A stretch of 64,000 nucleotides of DNA from Candidatus Eiseniibacteriota bacterium (GCA_029262235.1 JAJCZU010000003.1:496001-560000), one strand, 5' to 3'. Shown: positions 24,471-34,068, counted from the first letter of the stretch. The notes: generated by a model from the letters alone, not told the origin. Numbers and translations: made by a program.

Positions 24471-25055
24471 TCACGCACCGTCACCGTCGAGAAGTCGACG
24501 AAGCCACGCTTTCGCGACCGCCCACTCCCGCTTGACCGTGATCGGCGAGATCCCGAGCACTTCCGCCGTTTCCGGAACGTTCAGCCCTGTGAAATAGCGG
24601 AGCTCGACGATGCGCGCCTGACGTGCGTCCTGCGCTTCGAGGCGCGTGAGTGCGTCGTGGATTTCCAGCACTTCGTCGGCCTTGACGTCGGGGAGGTCGG
24701 GCAGGTCGAGGGCGTCATCGAGCGGTTGATCCGACTGCCCGCCGCCCCGCTTCCCGGCACGCTGCCGCCGCGCGTAGTCGACCAGCACGTCACGCATCGC
24801 GCGCGACGCGGCTCGCAGGAAGTGAACGCGGTTCTCCCAGGTGGCGCCTTCCCTGCCCGCGAGCTTCAGAAACGCCTCGTTCACGAGCGCGGTGGTATGA
24901 AGCGTTTCGAACGGGCGGTGCCTGTACCGCTGCCGGCGGGCGATCGTTCGAAGCTCCTCATATATGAGGGGGATGAGCTCGCCCATCGCCTCTTCGCGCC
25001 CCGCGGCCGCCTCGCCGAGAAGGCGTGTGACAGGTTTCGGATCCCGATCGGTCAT
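24471..25055 (-). CDS. ECF sigma factor, TIGR02999/ECF43-like
   Basis: From ATG 25055 this is a 194-residue extracytoplasmic-function sigma factor. Region 2 has E-L-I-P-L-I-Y-E-E-L and T-L-H-T-T-A-L-V-N-E-A-F-L-K-L (51-65). Region 4 has I-V-E-L-R-Y-F-T-G-L-N-V-P-E-T-A-E-V-L-G-I-S helix-turn-helix. Typical ECF factors carry an acidic D-A-E-D segment before L-V-x-E; here it is H-T-T-A, with Thr55 available. No anti-sigma gene is adjacent; a Ser/Thr kinase follows instead. The open frame extends to 25133, but that part lacks homology. Confidence 0.9.
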   Translation of the reverse strand: MTDRDPKPVTRLLGEAAAGREEAMGELIPLIYEELRTIARRQRYRHRPFETLHTTALVNEAFLKLAGREGATWENRVHFLRAASRAMRDVLVDYARRQRAGKRGGGQSDQPLDDALDLPDLPDVKADEVLEIHDALTRLEAQDARQARIVELRYFTGLNVPETAEVLGISPITVKREWAVAKAWLRRLLDGDGA

Positions 25056-25215
25056 GCGAATGATCCCGTTCGTGACGGTTTTGCGGCTTTGTAGATAGAA
25101 GCAGGCAGATCGACCATGAGAGGAGCATAGCATGAGGCAATTCCATTTCGAAGCGGGGAGCAGGGGTTCCAGGCCGATCGGTATCAGCCCGACAGGGCGA
25201 AAGAAGGAGATGAAA

Positions 25216-26712
25216 ATGCAGTGGAAGAGGAGTTTGATTCGGACCGTGCTTCCGTTCGTCTTCCTGGCGGCGGCGGTTGTTCCGTCGGCGCAGGCCGGCA
25301 GCGCGAAGCTCGGCGATCAGTTGTACACGCTCACGGCCGACACTCCCGCCGACTACGACCGCTTCGGTGCCGCAGCCGGCGCCGACACAAAGCTCTCGGC
25401 GATCGGTGCGCCCGACCAGGGAGACGGAGCGGTTTATGTGTATGACAACGCGACCGGCGCGAAACTGCGCAAGATCCCGTCGCCGGGCGGGAGCATCACG
25501 GAGTTCGGGCGTTCAGTCGCCGTCAGCGGGAATCGCATTGCGATCGGGGCCAAAGCCTTCTTCGGCACCGCGTTCCTCTACGACGCGGACACCGGCAATC
25601 AACTCTTTCAGGTGAACGGCAGCGAGTCGACTTTCGGACTGAATGTGGATCTCGAAGGTGACTTCATGATCGTCAGCAGCCGGGACGACGAGGCCCGTCT
25701 GTATGACGCGAATACGGGGAACCTTCTGCATACGCTGTTGCCCGAGGATCCGCTCAACAATTCCGGCTTCGGCTGGGATGTCGCGATCTCCGGGAACGTC
25801 GCGATCGTCGGGCGGCTCGGCGCCGGCGTCAACGCTGCCGGGCAGGGTGCGTACGTCTTCGACGTCACGACCGGGAACCAGCTGCGGAAGCTCGTCCCGG
25901 ACAATCAGGTGTTCGACGACAACTTCGGGATCGAAGTCGAAATCGAAAGCGGCATCGCGATCGTGAGCGCGTTTCGTGACGAAGACCTCACGGGCGCAGT
26001 CTATCTGTTTGACGCAAGCACCGGGAACCAGCTTCAGAAGCTCGTCGCGGGCGACGGCGCGGAAGGCGATCGCTTCGGGTGGGCGGTCGGGATCAGCCGC
26101 GGGGTCGCCGCGATCGGCGCTCTCCAGGCGGACAGCACACGTGGCGCCGTCTATCTGTTTAACGTCGCCTCGGGGGGACTGATCGAAAAGATCCAGGCGA
26201 ATGACACCGCGGTCGGCGACTACTTCGGCTACTCGCTCGCGATGGCGAACGGGAGGATGGCGATCGGAGCCGTGCAGACCGGCACGGACCCGGACGGGCC
26301 GGGCACCGCCTACCTCTTCGACTCCGTTCGTTACGTGTCCAAACCGAGCCAGTCTGACTTCGACCCCGTTTCCGGGCCGAACGGCGAGAGTCCCCGTTCG
26401 ATCACGACAGGCGTGATCGGGGAGAGCGGCCGTTCCGGTCGGGGCGCCCGGCTCGTCGCGGGTCCGAATCCCTTCCGCTCGCAGACGGCGCTCCGCTTCT
26501 CGATCGACGCGCCCACAGAAGCGCGCGTGGTCGTGCATGCGATCAACGGGCGCGAAGTCGCGCGGCTCTTCGCGGGACGGGCGTCCGGGGCGAACGAGAT
26601 CATCTGGGACGGGCGCGATGCGAGCGGGCGTCCCCTCGCGGCCGGAGTCTACTTCGCGACGCTCGAGACGCCCACCGACCGCGTCATGAAGCGCCTCGTT
26701 CTCGTGCGCTGA
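25216..26712 (+). CDS. Secreted FG-GAP/integrin-like propeller protein with FlgD-like C-terminal domain
   Basis: ATG 25216 is chosen because AAGGAG (25204-25209) lies 6 bp upstream; the ATG at 25210 is too close. The 498-residue product has a signal peptide (cleavage near A-Q-A-G) and about seven repeats sharing F-G-x-x-V-A-I-S-G-N and A-V-Y-L-F-D-A-S-T-G-N-Q signatures, like eukaryotic integrin alpha FG-GAP blades. The last 85 residues form the FlgD-like domain (G-P-N-P-F-R, W-D-G-R-D, A-A-G-V-Y-F). It is divergent from the sigma/kinase pair. Exported adhesion or structural role is likely but unproven. Confidence 0.88.
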   Translation: MQWKRSLIRTVLPFVFLAAAVVPSAQAGSAKLGDQLYTLTADTPADYDRFGAAAGADTKLSAIGAPDQGDGAVYVYDNATGAKLRKIPSPGGSITEFGRSVAVSGNRIAIGAKAFFGTAFLYDADTGNQLFQVNGSESTFGLNVDLEGDFMIVSSRDDEARLYDANTGNLLHTLLPEDPLNNSGFGWDVAISGNVAIVGRLGAGVNAAGQGAYVFDVTTGNQLRKLVPDNQVFDDNFGIEVEIESGIAIVSAFRDEDLTGAVYLFDASTGNQLQKLVAGDGAEGDRFGWAVGISRGVAAIGALQADSTRGAVYLFNVASGGLIEKIQANDTAVGDYFGYSLAMANGRMAIGAVQTGTDPDGPGTAYLFDSVRYVSKPSQSDFDPVSGPNGESPRSITTGVIGESGRSGRGARLVAGPNPFRSQTALRFSIDAPTEARVVVHAINGREVARLFAGRASGANEIIWDGRDASGRPLAAGVYFATLETPTDRVMKRLVLVR

Positions 26713-26735
26713 TCGTTCTCCGGCAAATGGCATGC

Positions 26736-26763
26736 GGGCGGCCGTTCGAACGAGCGGCCGCCC
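26736..26763 (+). terminator. Strong hairpin after the propeller gene
   Basis: GGGCGGCCG (26736-26744) pairs perfectly with CGGCCGCCC (26755-26763) across a 10-nt loop, 24 bp after the stop codon. There is no clean T-run, so efficiency is uncertain. Confidence 0.6.
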
Positions 26764-26769
26764 ATCCCC

Positions 26770-26798
26770 TTGATTTCCCCCCCGAAATAGCCGATAAT
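26770..26798 (+). promoter_or_regulatory. Promoter for tmRNA gene
   Basis: TTGATT (26770-26775), a 17-bp spacer and GATAAT (26793-26798) form a good sigma-70 promoter about 34 bp before the mature tmRNA 5' end. The extra leader would be removed by RNase P. Confidence 0.6.
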
Positions 26799-26831
26799 CT
26801 TTACAGGTATCGTTTCTAAAGCGACCTGTAC

Positions 26832-27197
26832 GGGGGCGAATGGACTCGACGGGTGTGTAGTAAACGGTGGCCGCGTGCCGGGGATTGGTCGTTTACCCCG
26901 TTAAAATGATGACCAAATCGTAATTGCCAACGAAAACATGGCTCTGGCTGCCTAACTTAGGTTAGATGCAGTTCGTCTGTACCTTCCTCGCCTCTAGGGT
27001 GGGATACGGGCGTAACTTATAGAGGCTTTATCTCGATCCAGTGGTCCGGGGGGAGAGACGAGAACTTAGGGCCTGGTCCTGGTGAGATCCTGCCGGTCGG
27101 AGCTCACTGAGGACGACAACAAATGACCAGGCTACGCACGTAGACTCCTCCGCCGAACCGCTCTCGGACGCGGGTTCGATTCCCGCCGCCTCCACCA
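26832..27197 (+). ncRNA. ssrA: tmRNA (trans-translation RNA)
   Basis: This is a one-piece tmRNA of about 366 nt. The 5' end GGGGGCGAATGGACTCGACG is the tmRNA hallmark, and GGGGGCG pairs with CGCCTCC at the 3' end before encoded ACCA. The T arm GGGTTCGATTCCC is intact. The tag frame at 26926-26955 reads A-N-E-N-M-A-L-A-A followed by TAA, ending in the usual A-L-A-A proteolysis signal. It rescues stalled ribosomes with SmpB. No smpB gene is nearby. The kinase gene ends 22 bp downstream on the other strand. Confidence 0.96.
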
Positions 27198-27219
27198 CAT
27201 TGACGTCTCAGGAAGCGAT

Positions 27220-29637
27220 TCACGAAGCTTCGCCTTGCTCCTCCTGTATCTTCGCCCGCCACTCAGCCGCCTTCCCGGGCTTGCCCCACGAGTCGTAAAG
27301 CTCCGCGAGGTTCCGGATGCACAGCCTCGTAAGATTGTGGTCCGCGCCGAGCGCTTCCGCGAGAAGTGAATCGGCCTCGAGAAGGAGCGTTTCCGCGCGC
27401 TCGTAACGGCCGAGGTGGGTCAGGCACTCGCCGTAGCTTCGCGCGCGCGCGCCGATATACGCCGTGTTGTCCGGGGTGGTCCTGCGCGTACCTTCGAGCG
27501 CCTGGCGTGCGAGCGGTTCGGCCTCTTCGTAACGCTCCTGGATGATCCAGAGACCGGCGAGATTGTTCATGAAGGTAAGCACATGAGGGTGATCCTCTCC
27601 GAGTTCATGCCGCATTCCCTCGACTACCTTCACGTACAGGGGCTCGGCTTCCGCGTAGCGCTGCTGGTTCTTGTACATGAGACCCAGGTTGTTCATCGTG
27701 TAGAAGACATGGGGATGCTCTTCACCCAGCACCTGCCGCTGTAACTCCAGTGTCTTCAGGAAGAGCGGCTCGGCGTCTGTGTAGCGCTCCTCGGCATCGT
27801 ACAGCCGGGCGAGGTTGCCCATCAGGGTGAGCACATGGGGATGCTCTTCGCCCAGCACCTTGCGCATCTCCTTGATGACCTGCACGTAGAGCGGCTCGGC
27901 TTCATCGTAGCGTTGCTGACTCCTGTACAGCAGCGCCAGATCGTTCATGGAATTGAGGACATGAGGGGGCGCCTCTCCCTGCGCCTCACCGGGCGCCTCC
28001 CGCTGCGCCTCCACCACGTGCACGAGAAGCGGCTCGGCATCGTCATATCGGCCCTGGTTGAAGTACAGGCTCCCCAGATTGCCCTCGCAGATGAGCGCAT
28101 CGGTGTGCTCGGCCCCGAGCGCGCGTCGCATCCCTTCGAGGGACTTCAGATAAAGCGGCTCCGCTTCCTCGTACCGACCCTCCTCGCGGTACAGTTCTGC
28201 CAGATGATGCATGGAGCCGAGCGCATCGGGGTGATCTTCCCCCAGCTCCCGAATCTGCAGGAGCATCGCCTCTTCCACGTGCCGTTCCGCCGGCTCGTAC
28301 TCGCCGAGCGCACGGTAAGATCTGCCCATGGTGTTGCGGAGTGTGGCCTCGATAAGCGGCTGCGCGGCGAACTCTTCATCGATTGTATTCGCGGCTTCGT
28401 CGAGCACTTCGCGAACAGTCACGTCGCGCCCCTGCTCACCCGGGTCGACGGCCGCGAGCATATCGGAAAGGAAGTCGGTGACCGCTTCTGATTCGTGGCG
28501 CGCGGTTTCGGCACGCGTGAAGAGGACGCTCATCCAGACGGCGAACCCGATCAGGAGAGCCACGATCGACACCGCGAACGAAAAGGGGAGTTTGTTGCGG
28601 GCGACGAGCTTCTTCAATTGATACACCGTGCTCGGCGGCCGGGCGAGGATCGGCTGGTTCGTAAGATAACGTTCGATGTCGTCGGAGAGTGCGGCGGCAC
28701 TCTGATAACGCTGATCCGGTTCCTTGTCGAGCGCTTTGCGCGTGATGGTTTCGAGGTCGCCGTCGACGCGCCGCACGCCGCTTTCGCGCAGCGGTCGTGG
28801 CGCTTCCTCGCAGATCACGCGCACCGCTTCGAGAATCGACGACTTGTCCGTTTCGTACGGCAATGCGCCCGCGAGCATTTCGTACAGGATCACGCCGAGC
28901 GAGTAGACGTCGGTTCGGAGGTCGATCTCGTTCGGGTTGCCGCGCGCCTGCTCCGGGCTCATGTAGGGCAGCGTTCCCTTGATTGTACCCATCTCGCTCA
29001 CCAGAGAGGCTGCGGCGGTATCGGTGTCCATGATGCGAGCGAGTCCGAAGTCGAGGATCTTCGGTTCGCCCTGCTCATCAATCACGATGTTGGACGGTTT
29101 GAGATCGCGGTGAATGACGCCGCGCTGGTGGGCGTAGTTCACGGCGTCGCAGATCGTGCGAAAAAGTGCGAGGCGGCCCGGGATGTCGATCGCGCCGGCG
29201 CGAAGCCTTGCATCGAGCGTCTGCCCGCGCACCAGCTCCATCGCGAAGAAGTGTCTGCCGTCGTCCGTTCGTCCGGACTCGTAAATCGCACCGATGTTGG
29301 GATGCTTGAGCCGGCCCAGTGTCTCTGCTTCCCGCTGGAACATCTTGACCGACAGCGCGTCGACCAGATGCCCGCCCCGCACGACTTTGAGAGCGACCCT
29401 GCGTTTCGGGTTCTGCTGCTCCGCTTCGTACACGATTCCCATGCCACCCTCGCCGAGCTTCCCGAGGATGGTGTAGGAGCCGATGGACGCAGGCAGGGAG
29501 GGATGAGGGGAAGTGTTCCCGCTCTCGTCCGTTGCGGGGAGGGTTCGCGGATCGGAGGGAATCGTGTGGTCGCCGTCTGATGGCATCGCGCGATCCGGAT
29601 GCCTGTCAGGCGAAGGGGCGCCGTCTCTGGGTTCCAT
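27220..29637 (-). CDS. Ser/Thr kinase with kinesin-light-chain-type TPRs
   Basis: This 805-residue kinase has a Pro/Asp-rich N-terminal tail, glycine loop L-G-E-G-G-M-G at 61-67, catalytic Lys84, H-R-D-L-K at 176-180 and D-F-G at 196-198. A membrane segment lies at about 345-368. The C-terminal half carries about eight 42-residue TPRs of the kinesin-light-chain type (E-A-E-P-L-Y ... L-G-E-x-H-P-H-V), giving visible DNA-level repetition. Unlike the other three kinases in the window it has no ECF sigma gene beside it. The repeats probably bind a partner outside the membrane. The start ATG lacks an evident ribosome site. Confidence 0.9.
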   Translation of the reverse strand: MEPRDGAPSPDRHPDRAMPSDGDHTIPSDPRTLPATDESGNTSPHPSLPASIGSYTILGKLGEGGMGIVYEAEQQNPKRRVALKVVRGGHLVDALSVKMFQREAETLGRLKHPNIGAIYESGRTDDGRHFFAMELVRGQTLDARLRAGAIDIPGRLALFRTICDAVNYAHQRGVIHRDLKPSNIVIDEQGEPKILDFGLARIMDTDTAAASLVSEMGTIKGTLPYMSPEQARGNPNEIDLRTDVYSLGVILYEMLAGALPYETDKSSILEAVRVICEEAPRPLRESGVRRVDGDLETITRKALDKEPDQRYQSAAALSDDIERYLTNQPILARPPSTVYQLKKLVARNKLPFSFAVSIVALLIGFAVWMSVLFTRAETARHESEAVTDFLSDMLAAVDPGEQGRDVTVREVLDEAANTIDEEFAAQPLIEATLRNTMGRSYRALGEYEPAERHVEEAMLLQIRELGEDHPDALGSMHHLAELYREEGRYEEAEPLYLKSLEGMRRALGAEHTDALICEGNLGSLYFNQGRYDDAEPLLVHVVEAQREAPGEAQGEAPPHVLNSMNDLALLYRSQQRYDEAEPLYVQVIKEMRKVLGEEHPHVLTLMGNLARLYDAEERYTDAEPLFLKTLELQRQVLGEEHPHVFYTMNNLGLMYKNQQRYAEAEPLYVKVVEGMRHELGEDHPHVLTFMNNLAGLWIIQERYEEAEPLARQALEGTRRTTPDNTAYIGARARSYGECLTHLGRYERAETLLLEADSLLAEALGADHNLTRLCIRNLAELYDSWGKPGKAAEWRAKIQEEQGEAS

Positions 29638-29802
29638 GAGGAAATCGTAGCATAACTACAGGTGCGATGCCCGCGCGCCGCCCTGGGAAGAGACGAGGAC
29701 GTATTTCTTTTCCCGCTCCGTGTCGGGTCTGGCGCCCGAATGTCGTGTTCTGGTCAGCGGACCAGCACACATCGGGCCTACCCGGAGAAACGGAGCAAGA
29801 CA

Positions 29803-31017
29803 ATGAGAATCACAGGAAAAAACAGTTCCCCCCATATCCCGCAGGAGTCCAGCGCAAAGAGCGAGGCATCCAGGAAGAAGGACACTTCCGCCAGTTCCAG
29901 CAAGTCAACGGCTCAAAGCATTGCCGCGTCGGCGGAACGGTTCGCGAAAGCCACAGGCGGTCGACTCGGGCAGCTTCTTCGACCGGCCAAACCGAACGAG
30001 GCGGAGCTGCGGTCGAAAGTGCCCGAGGGAACGATCCCCGAGTCACGCCAGCCGGAACGCCAGGGAAATCTCAGTGAGCTGGTGACCGACATGGTTTCGG
30101 GACCCGCCGGGCAATCGGATTCGCTGGTGGAATCGCTGCAGGGAGAGATGAAGGCGCAGCATCCGCAGGATCTGCCGGCGGAAGGCAAGCAGACCGATGG
30201 ACGCCATCCTGACTCGCAGTATCGCGGCGGTGGTGACCTGGGGCTCGGGAACCCGTATGCGGGCATGGACCGCGGCGCCGCGGGAAAGCTGCCGGCTCAT
30301 CAGCAGGCCGCCCTCGAGACTCTCAACGAATCGATGAAGAAAGCGGCTGAGAAAGGAGACCTCGAGAGAGTCAACATCATTGCCAGCGAGGTCTCCGAGA
30401 TGCTGGGCAAGGGACCGGGAACCGACGGAACGGAGCAGGTGGACGTACCGGCCGCATCGGAATCCGCCGGCGAAAAAGACGTGGTCGACATCATGAAAGA
30501 GGGAATCTCCCAGACCGCGACCGGCAAGAAACAGAGCGAAGGGGGAGTGACGCCGACCCAGAGAGCGCTTCAGGACGCGGAGGACGAGATGAACGACACC
30601 GCCGGGACCAAAACGGCGGAACTGAAAACGAGCAAGCTGCACGACGAAGCGGACAGGGAGAAGAGCAAAACCGGGGAGCAGGCGAGCGGTGCCAACGAAA
30701 TCGCCGAGCCTTTCATCAAGAAGAAAGAAGAGAATGACCCGAAAGGTTCCGCGCAGGATCGGGAGGAAGAGATCGACTACACGGATCGGACCAGAGATTT
30801 CACCGACCGGTATTTCGACATGAAAGTCGCCGCCGAGAGCGGGAGTGAAATCAACCCGGGGGACGACGTGCAGGGTAGCACCGTCGATGTGGGCGAAGCG
30901 AACTCCGAACTGTACACGGGAAATTTCGGAGGCGAGCAGAACAAGCCGACTGAAGAGGAGATCGAAGCGGGACGGCAGCGTGCCGAGGACAACCTCGATC
31001 CGGAGGAAGAATACTAG
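29803..31017 (+). CDS. Hydrophilic protein of unknown function
   Basis: ATG 29803 follows GGAG (29792-29795); an upstream extension exists but is not protein-like. The 404-residue product is strongly hydrophilic, with Ser/Lys-rich N terminus and Glu/Asp/Lys-rich remainder, no signal peptide and no membrane segment. Only two short segments look folded: K-A-T-G-G-R-L-G-Q-L-L-R-P, and a helical stretch with A-L-E-T-L-N-E-S-M-K-K. I recognise no family. It lies between two kinase genes and its stop codon interlocks with that of the downstream convergent kinase (CTAG). A disordered scaffold or kinase substrate is a guess only. Confidence 0.72.
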   Translation: MRITGKNSSPHIPQESSAKSEASRKKDTSASSSKSTAQSIAASAERFAKATGGRLGQLLRPAKPNEAELRSKVPEGTIPESRQPERQGNLSELVTDMVSGPAGQSDSLVESLQGEMKAQHPQDLPAEGKQTDGRHPDSQYRGGGDLGLGNPYAGMDRGAAGKLPAHQQAALETLNESMKKAAEKGDLERVNIIASEVSEMLGKGPGTDGTEQVDVPAASESAGEKDVVDIMKEGISQTATGKKQSEGGVTPTQRALQDAEDEMNDTAGTKTAELKTSKLHDEADREKSKTGEQASGANEIAEPFIKKKEENDPKGSAQDREEEIDYTDRTRDFTDRYFDMKVAAESGSEINPGDDVQGSTVDVGEANSELYTGNFGGEQNKPTEEEIEAGRQRAEDNLDPEEEY

Positions 31018-33491
31018 TCGTTCCTCATCTCGTCCGTTCGGTGCTTCACATCGGCCGCCGACTGCCGGTAGCTGTCTTCATCAGGATGCTCTACCACGAG
31101 GCCGGCGAGAATCTCGCCGGCCTCGACGTGCCGGTCGAGCGCTTCGCGGCGGCGGCCGAGCTTCCATAGAACTTCACCGGACACCGTGAGCGCCAGCGCG
31201 AGGTCGGAACGGAAGAGGGTCGACCCGGGCGAACGGGAAAGGATATGCCGGCGAAGCCGGAGCAGTTCTTCATAGTACCCGATGGCCTGGTCGTGCCGGG
31301 CGCCGAGGTCCGCAAGCTCGCCCAGGTCATGCAGCAGGCTTGCTGTGTTTCTGTGCGCCGTGATGTCGTCCGGATCGGCTTCCGCCAGCCCGCGATAGAA
31401 CTCCATGGACCCCGTGATTTCCTCTTCGCCGCGGGCGGTATCTCCCTGGCTTACGTATGTCCAGCCGAGGTTGTAACGCAGGTTCGCGAGCACGGGGCGA
31501 AGCGCGGCGTGCTGCCGGGCTTCCTCCGCCAGCGGCACAAGGAGTGGCGCCAGAAGCTCGATCGTCATTTCGGGCCGGCCCTGGAACCGATACGCCTGAC
31601 TGAGCGCAGTGAGCGTCACCACTTTCGACTGATAGAGATCGGGCCGGCCCGGATAGCGCGCGGTCAGGTCGTCCCCGATCGCGGCGGCTCGCTCGAAGTG
31701 CTCGATCGATTCGCCGGGCTGCGACAGTCGCTCGAGCGCGTACGCGAGCTGGAAGTGCACTGTATCAAGGCGCGGCGGGAGCAGTTCGGCGCCCGGGTCC
31801 GTTTCTGAGAGTCGCTCCCGTTTCACGAGCGCCGCACGGAAGTGCTCGATCGTGGCGTCCAGATTTCCGAGGTGCCGCGAAAGGTCCCCCGCGAGAAGGT
31901 CTGCCTCGACGGCAATGAGAATGGACTCGCGTCCGACCGGGTCGACCACGCTGAGGCGGCGGGCAATGTCCTGTCCCTTGCGCGCGCTCACGAGCGCGGC
32001 CTCGGCGTCACCGAGGCTCGGGGATTTCGGATCGCCCTGGATCGCCGCGACCCGGAAGTACCCGCGGGCGACGTCGCGGAGTACGCGCGGATCGTCGCCG
32101 GGCGCCGCCGCGAGTTCGTCGAGATACGCCACGCTCGTCGAGACGATTCTTTCCCGCGCTGCAGTCTTTCCCTCCGTCGCGATCGCATTGTCCACGTCTA
32201 TCAGAAAAGTGGCCGCGAGTTCCCGGCCGTCCTCGAAGCGCGCGTCGGCGATGGCGCGCTGCTCCCTCTCACGGAGCGCAAAATGAACACTCACGGCGGC
32301 GCCGGCGACGAGCGCGAGGACGAGTGCCGCGGCGGCCCCGACAAGCGCGCGGTTCCGCACCACGAACTTCGTGGTTCGATAGACGAGCGTGTCCGGTCGC
32401 GCGATGACAGGAAAACCGTCGAGGTGTTTGCGTATGTCCTCCGAGAATTGTTCCACGGATCCGTAGCGGCGGTCCGGTTCCTTGCGAAGCGCCATGAGCA
32501 CGATGTTGTCGAGGTCACCGGAGAGGCGGCGCGAAAGCGCGCGCTTGCCGCCTTCGCGGTCGGCGATCAGAGATGCCTGCACGGCCGCGCTCGGCCTGGT
32601 CGGTTCGATCTCGGTGATCGCTCGCTCCATCTCGCGCGGGGAGAGGCGTTCCGTGTCGTACGGCCGCCCGCCAGTCAGCAGCTCGAAGAGAACCACGCCG
32701 AGCGAGTACACATCTGACGTTGTGGTCACGCTTCCTGTCACGATCTGTTCGGGGCTGGCGTAGCGCGGAGTCAGCGCGCGCGCGGCCGTTTCGGTGACGT
32801 CGCCGCCGCCCTCGGCTTCGAGCACCTTGGCGATGCCGAAGTCGAGCAGCTTCGGCGAGCCCTCTTTCGTGACGAGCACGTTCGACGGTTTGAGGTCGCG
32901 GTGAACGACGAGGTTCCGGTGCGCGTGCTGGACGGCGCTGCAGACGTTTCGGAACAGCTGGAGTCGTTCCGTAAGCGAGAGTCGCGTGTCGTCACAGTAC
33001 CGATCGATCGCGGTTCCCTCCACGTATTCCATGACGAGGAAGGGAACGCCCTCGTCCGTGGTGCCGCCGTCGATGAGGCGGGCGATGTTCGGATGTTCGA
33101 GGCCGGCGAGCACGCGCCGCTCGTGGTCGAAGCGGCGCAGAAGGGCATCCGTCCACAGGCCGCCGCGAATGACTTTCACTGCAGCTTTCATTTCGAACGC
33201 CGGATCGGCGCGCTCGGCCAGGTAAACGTGCCCCATCCCCCCCGAGCCGATGGCGCGAACGAGCCGCCACGCTCCGAGCGTCTTTCCGATGTTCGGATCC
33301 TTGCCCTCGCCGCCTTCACGCATGGGCTCGAGAAAGCGATGGGCGTTGTCATCCGCCGCGAGCAGCGAGTCCAGTTCCGCGCGAAGTGCGTCGTCGGCAC
33401 CGCACTCCCTGTCGAGGAACGCAGATCGCTCGGGCGCAGGGAGGTTCATGGCGTCGCAGAAAATCCGTGCGACTCGATCGGCGTCAGTCAT
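31014..33491 (-). CDS. Ser/Thr kinase with TPR region, paired with ECF sigma factor
   Basis: This 825-residue kinase has glycine loop I-G-S-G-G-M-G at 81-87, Lys106, H-R-D-L-K-P-S-N at 197-204 and D-F-G at 217-219. An N-terminal helical module (E-R-S-A-F-L-D-R-E-C-G) matches those of the 21.7 kb and 53.7 kb kinases. A membrane segment near 370-395 is followed by about 420 residues of TPR-like helices. Its start overlaps the end of the ECF sigma gene by 8 bp, with GAGGGCGAC as the ribosome site inside that gene, so translation is coupled. This is a strong sign that kinase and sigma factor work together. Confidence 0.92.
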   Translation of the reverse strand: MTDADRVARIFCDAMNLPAPERSAFLDRECGADDALRAELDSLLAADDNAHRFLEPMREGGEGKDPNIGKTLGAWRLVRAIGSGGMGHVYLAERADPAFEMKAAVKVIRGGLWTDALLRRFDHERRVLAGLEHPNIARLIDGGTTDEGVPFLVMEYVEGTAIDRYCDDTRLSLTERLQLFRNVCSAVQHAHRNLVVHRDLKPSNVLVTKEGSPKLLDFGIAKVLEAEGGGDVTETAARALTPRYASPEQIVTGSVTTTSDVYSLGVVLFELLTGGRPYDTERLSPREMERAITEIEPTRPSAAVQASLIADREGGKRALSRRLSGDLDNIVLMALRKEPDRRYGSVEQFSEDIRKHLDGFPVIARPDTLVYRTTKFVVRNRALVGAAAALVLALVAGAAVSVHFALREREQRAIADARFEDGRELAATFLIDVDNAIATEGKTAARERIVSTSVAYLDELAAAPGDDPRVLRDVARGYFRVAAIQGDPKSPSLGDAEAALVSARKGQDIARRLSVVDPVGRESILIAVEADLLAGDLSRHLGNLDATIEHFRAALVKRERLSETDPGAELLPPRLDTVHFQLAYALERLSQPGESIEHFERAAAIGDDLTARYPGRPDLYQSKVVTLTALSQAYRFQGRPEMTIELLAPLLVPLAEEARQHAALRPVLANLRYNLGWTYVSQGDTARGEEEITGSMEFYRGLAEADPDDITAHRNTASLLHDLGELADLGARHDQAIGYYEELLRLRRHILSRSPGSTLFRSDLALALTVSGEVLWKLGRRREALDRHVEAGEILAGLVVEHPDEDSYRQSAADVKHRTDEMRND

Positions 33492-34068
33492 TGTCGCCCT
33501 CGCTTTGACCGGTCAGCTCGCGATAGAGCCACGCGCGTCCGAATCGCCAGTGCCGTTCGACCGTACGCTCGCTGACGCCGAGTACTTCGGCGATTTCGCC
33601 GTGCGTGAGTCCGCCGAAGAATCGCATCTCCACGATCCGTTCCTTTTCCGGATGTTGCTCGCCGAGCTTCTCGAGCGCGCGGCCGAGCGCCAGCGCGTGC
33701 GTGTCCGGCACCTTCCCCAGGGTGACGGCTTCGTCCAGGCTGACCTTCTGCTGCCCGCCCCATCGCTTGATCCGCCCCTTGCTCCGCGCGTTGTCGATCA
33801 GCACCTGCCGGATCGCGCGCGCCGCCACGGCGAAGAAGTGCGCGCGATCGCGCCAGCCGGTGCGCGTCCGGTCTATGAGTTTCAGATACGCCTCGTTCAC
33901 GAGCGCCGTGGCCTGCAAAGTGTCGTCCCCGGCGCCGCCGCCGGACAGATAGCTTTGCGCCAGGAGGCGCAGCTCGTCGTAGATCACCGGGAAAAGCTGG
34001 TCGATAGCGGCGGCGTCCCCGCCGACAGCCTTCCCCAGGACGCGCGTGTTTTCGGAACGGTCCGCCAT
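33484..34068 (-). CDS. ECF sigma factor, TIGR02999/ECF43-like
   Basis: This 194-residue sigma factor has F-P-V-I-Y-D-E-L-R-L-L-A and T-L-Q-A-T-A-L-V-N-E-A-Y-L-K-L (50-64) in region 2, and I-V-E-M-R-F-F-G-G-L-T-H-G-E-I-A-E-V-L-G-V-S in region 4. The region 2.2 acidic segment is replaced by Q-A-T-A with Thr54. Its 3' end overlaps the kinase start by 8 bp and no anti-sigma gene is present. Characterised ECF43 members (EcfP with kinase PknT in Vibrio parahaemolyticus) are switched on by kinase phosphorylation in this segment; that mechanism is inferred here. Confidence 0.9.
   Translation of the reverse strand: MADRSENTRVLGKAVGGDAAAIDQLFPVIYDELRLLAQSYLSGGGAGDDTLQATALVNEAYLKLIDRTRTGWRDRAHFFAVAARAIRQVLIDNARSKGRIKRWGGQQKVSLDEAVTLGKVPDTHALALGRALEKLGEQHPEKERIVEMRFFGGLTHGEIAEVLGVSERTVERHWRFGRAWLYRELTGQSEGDND

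Noticed and set aside
22381-24597. 738-codon plus-strand frame opposite the 21.7 kb kinase
   Set aside because: The minus-strand gene has complete kinase motifs and an upstream sigma partner; the plus frame is a shadow.
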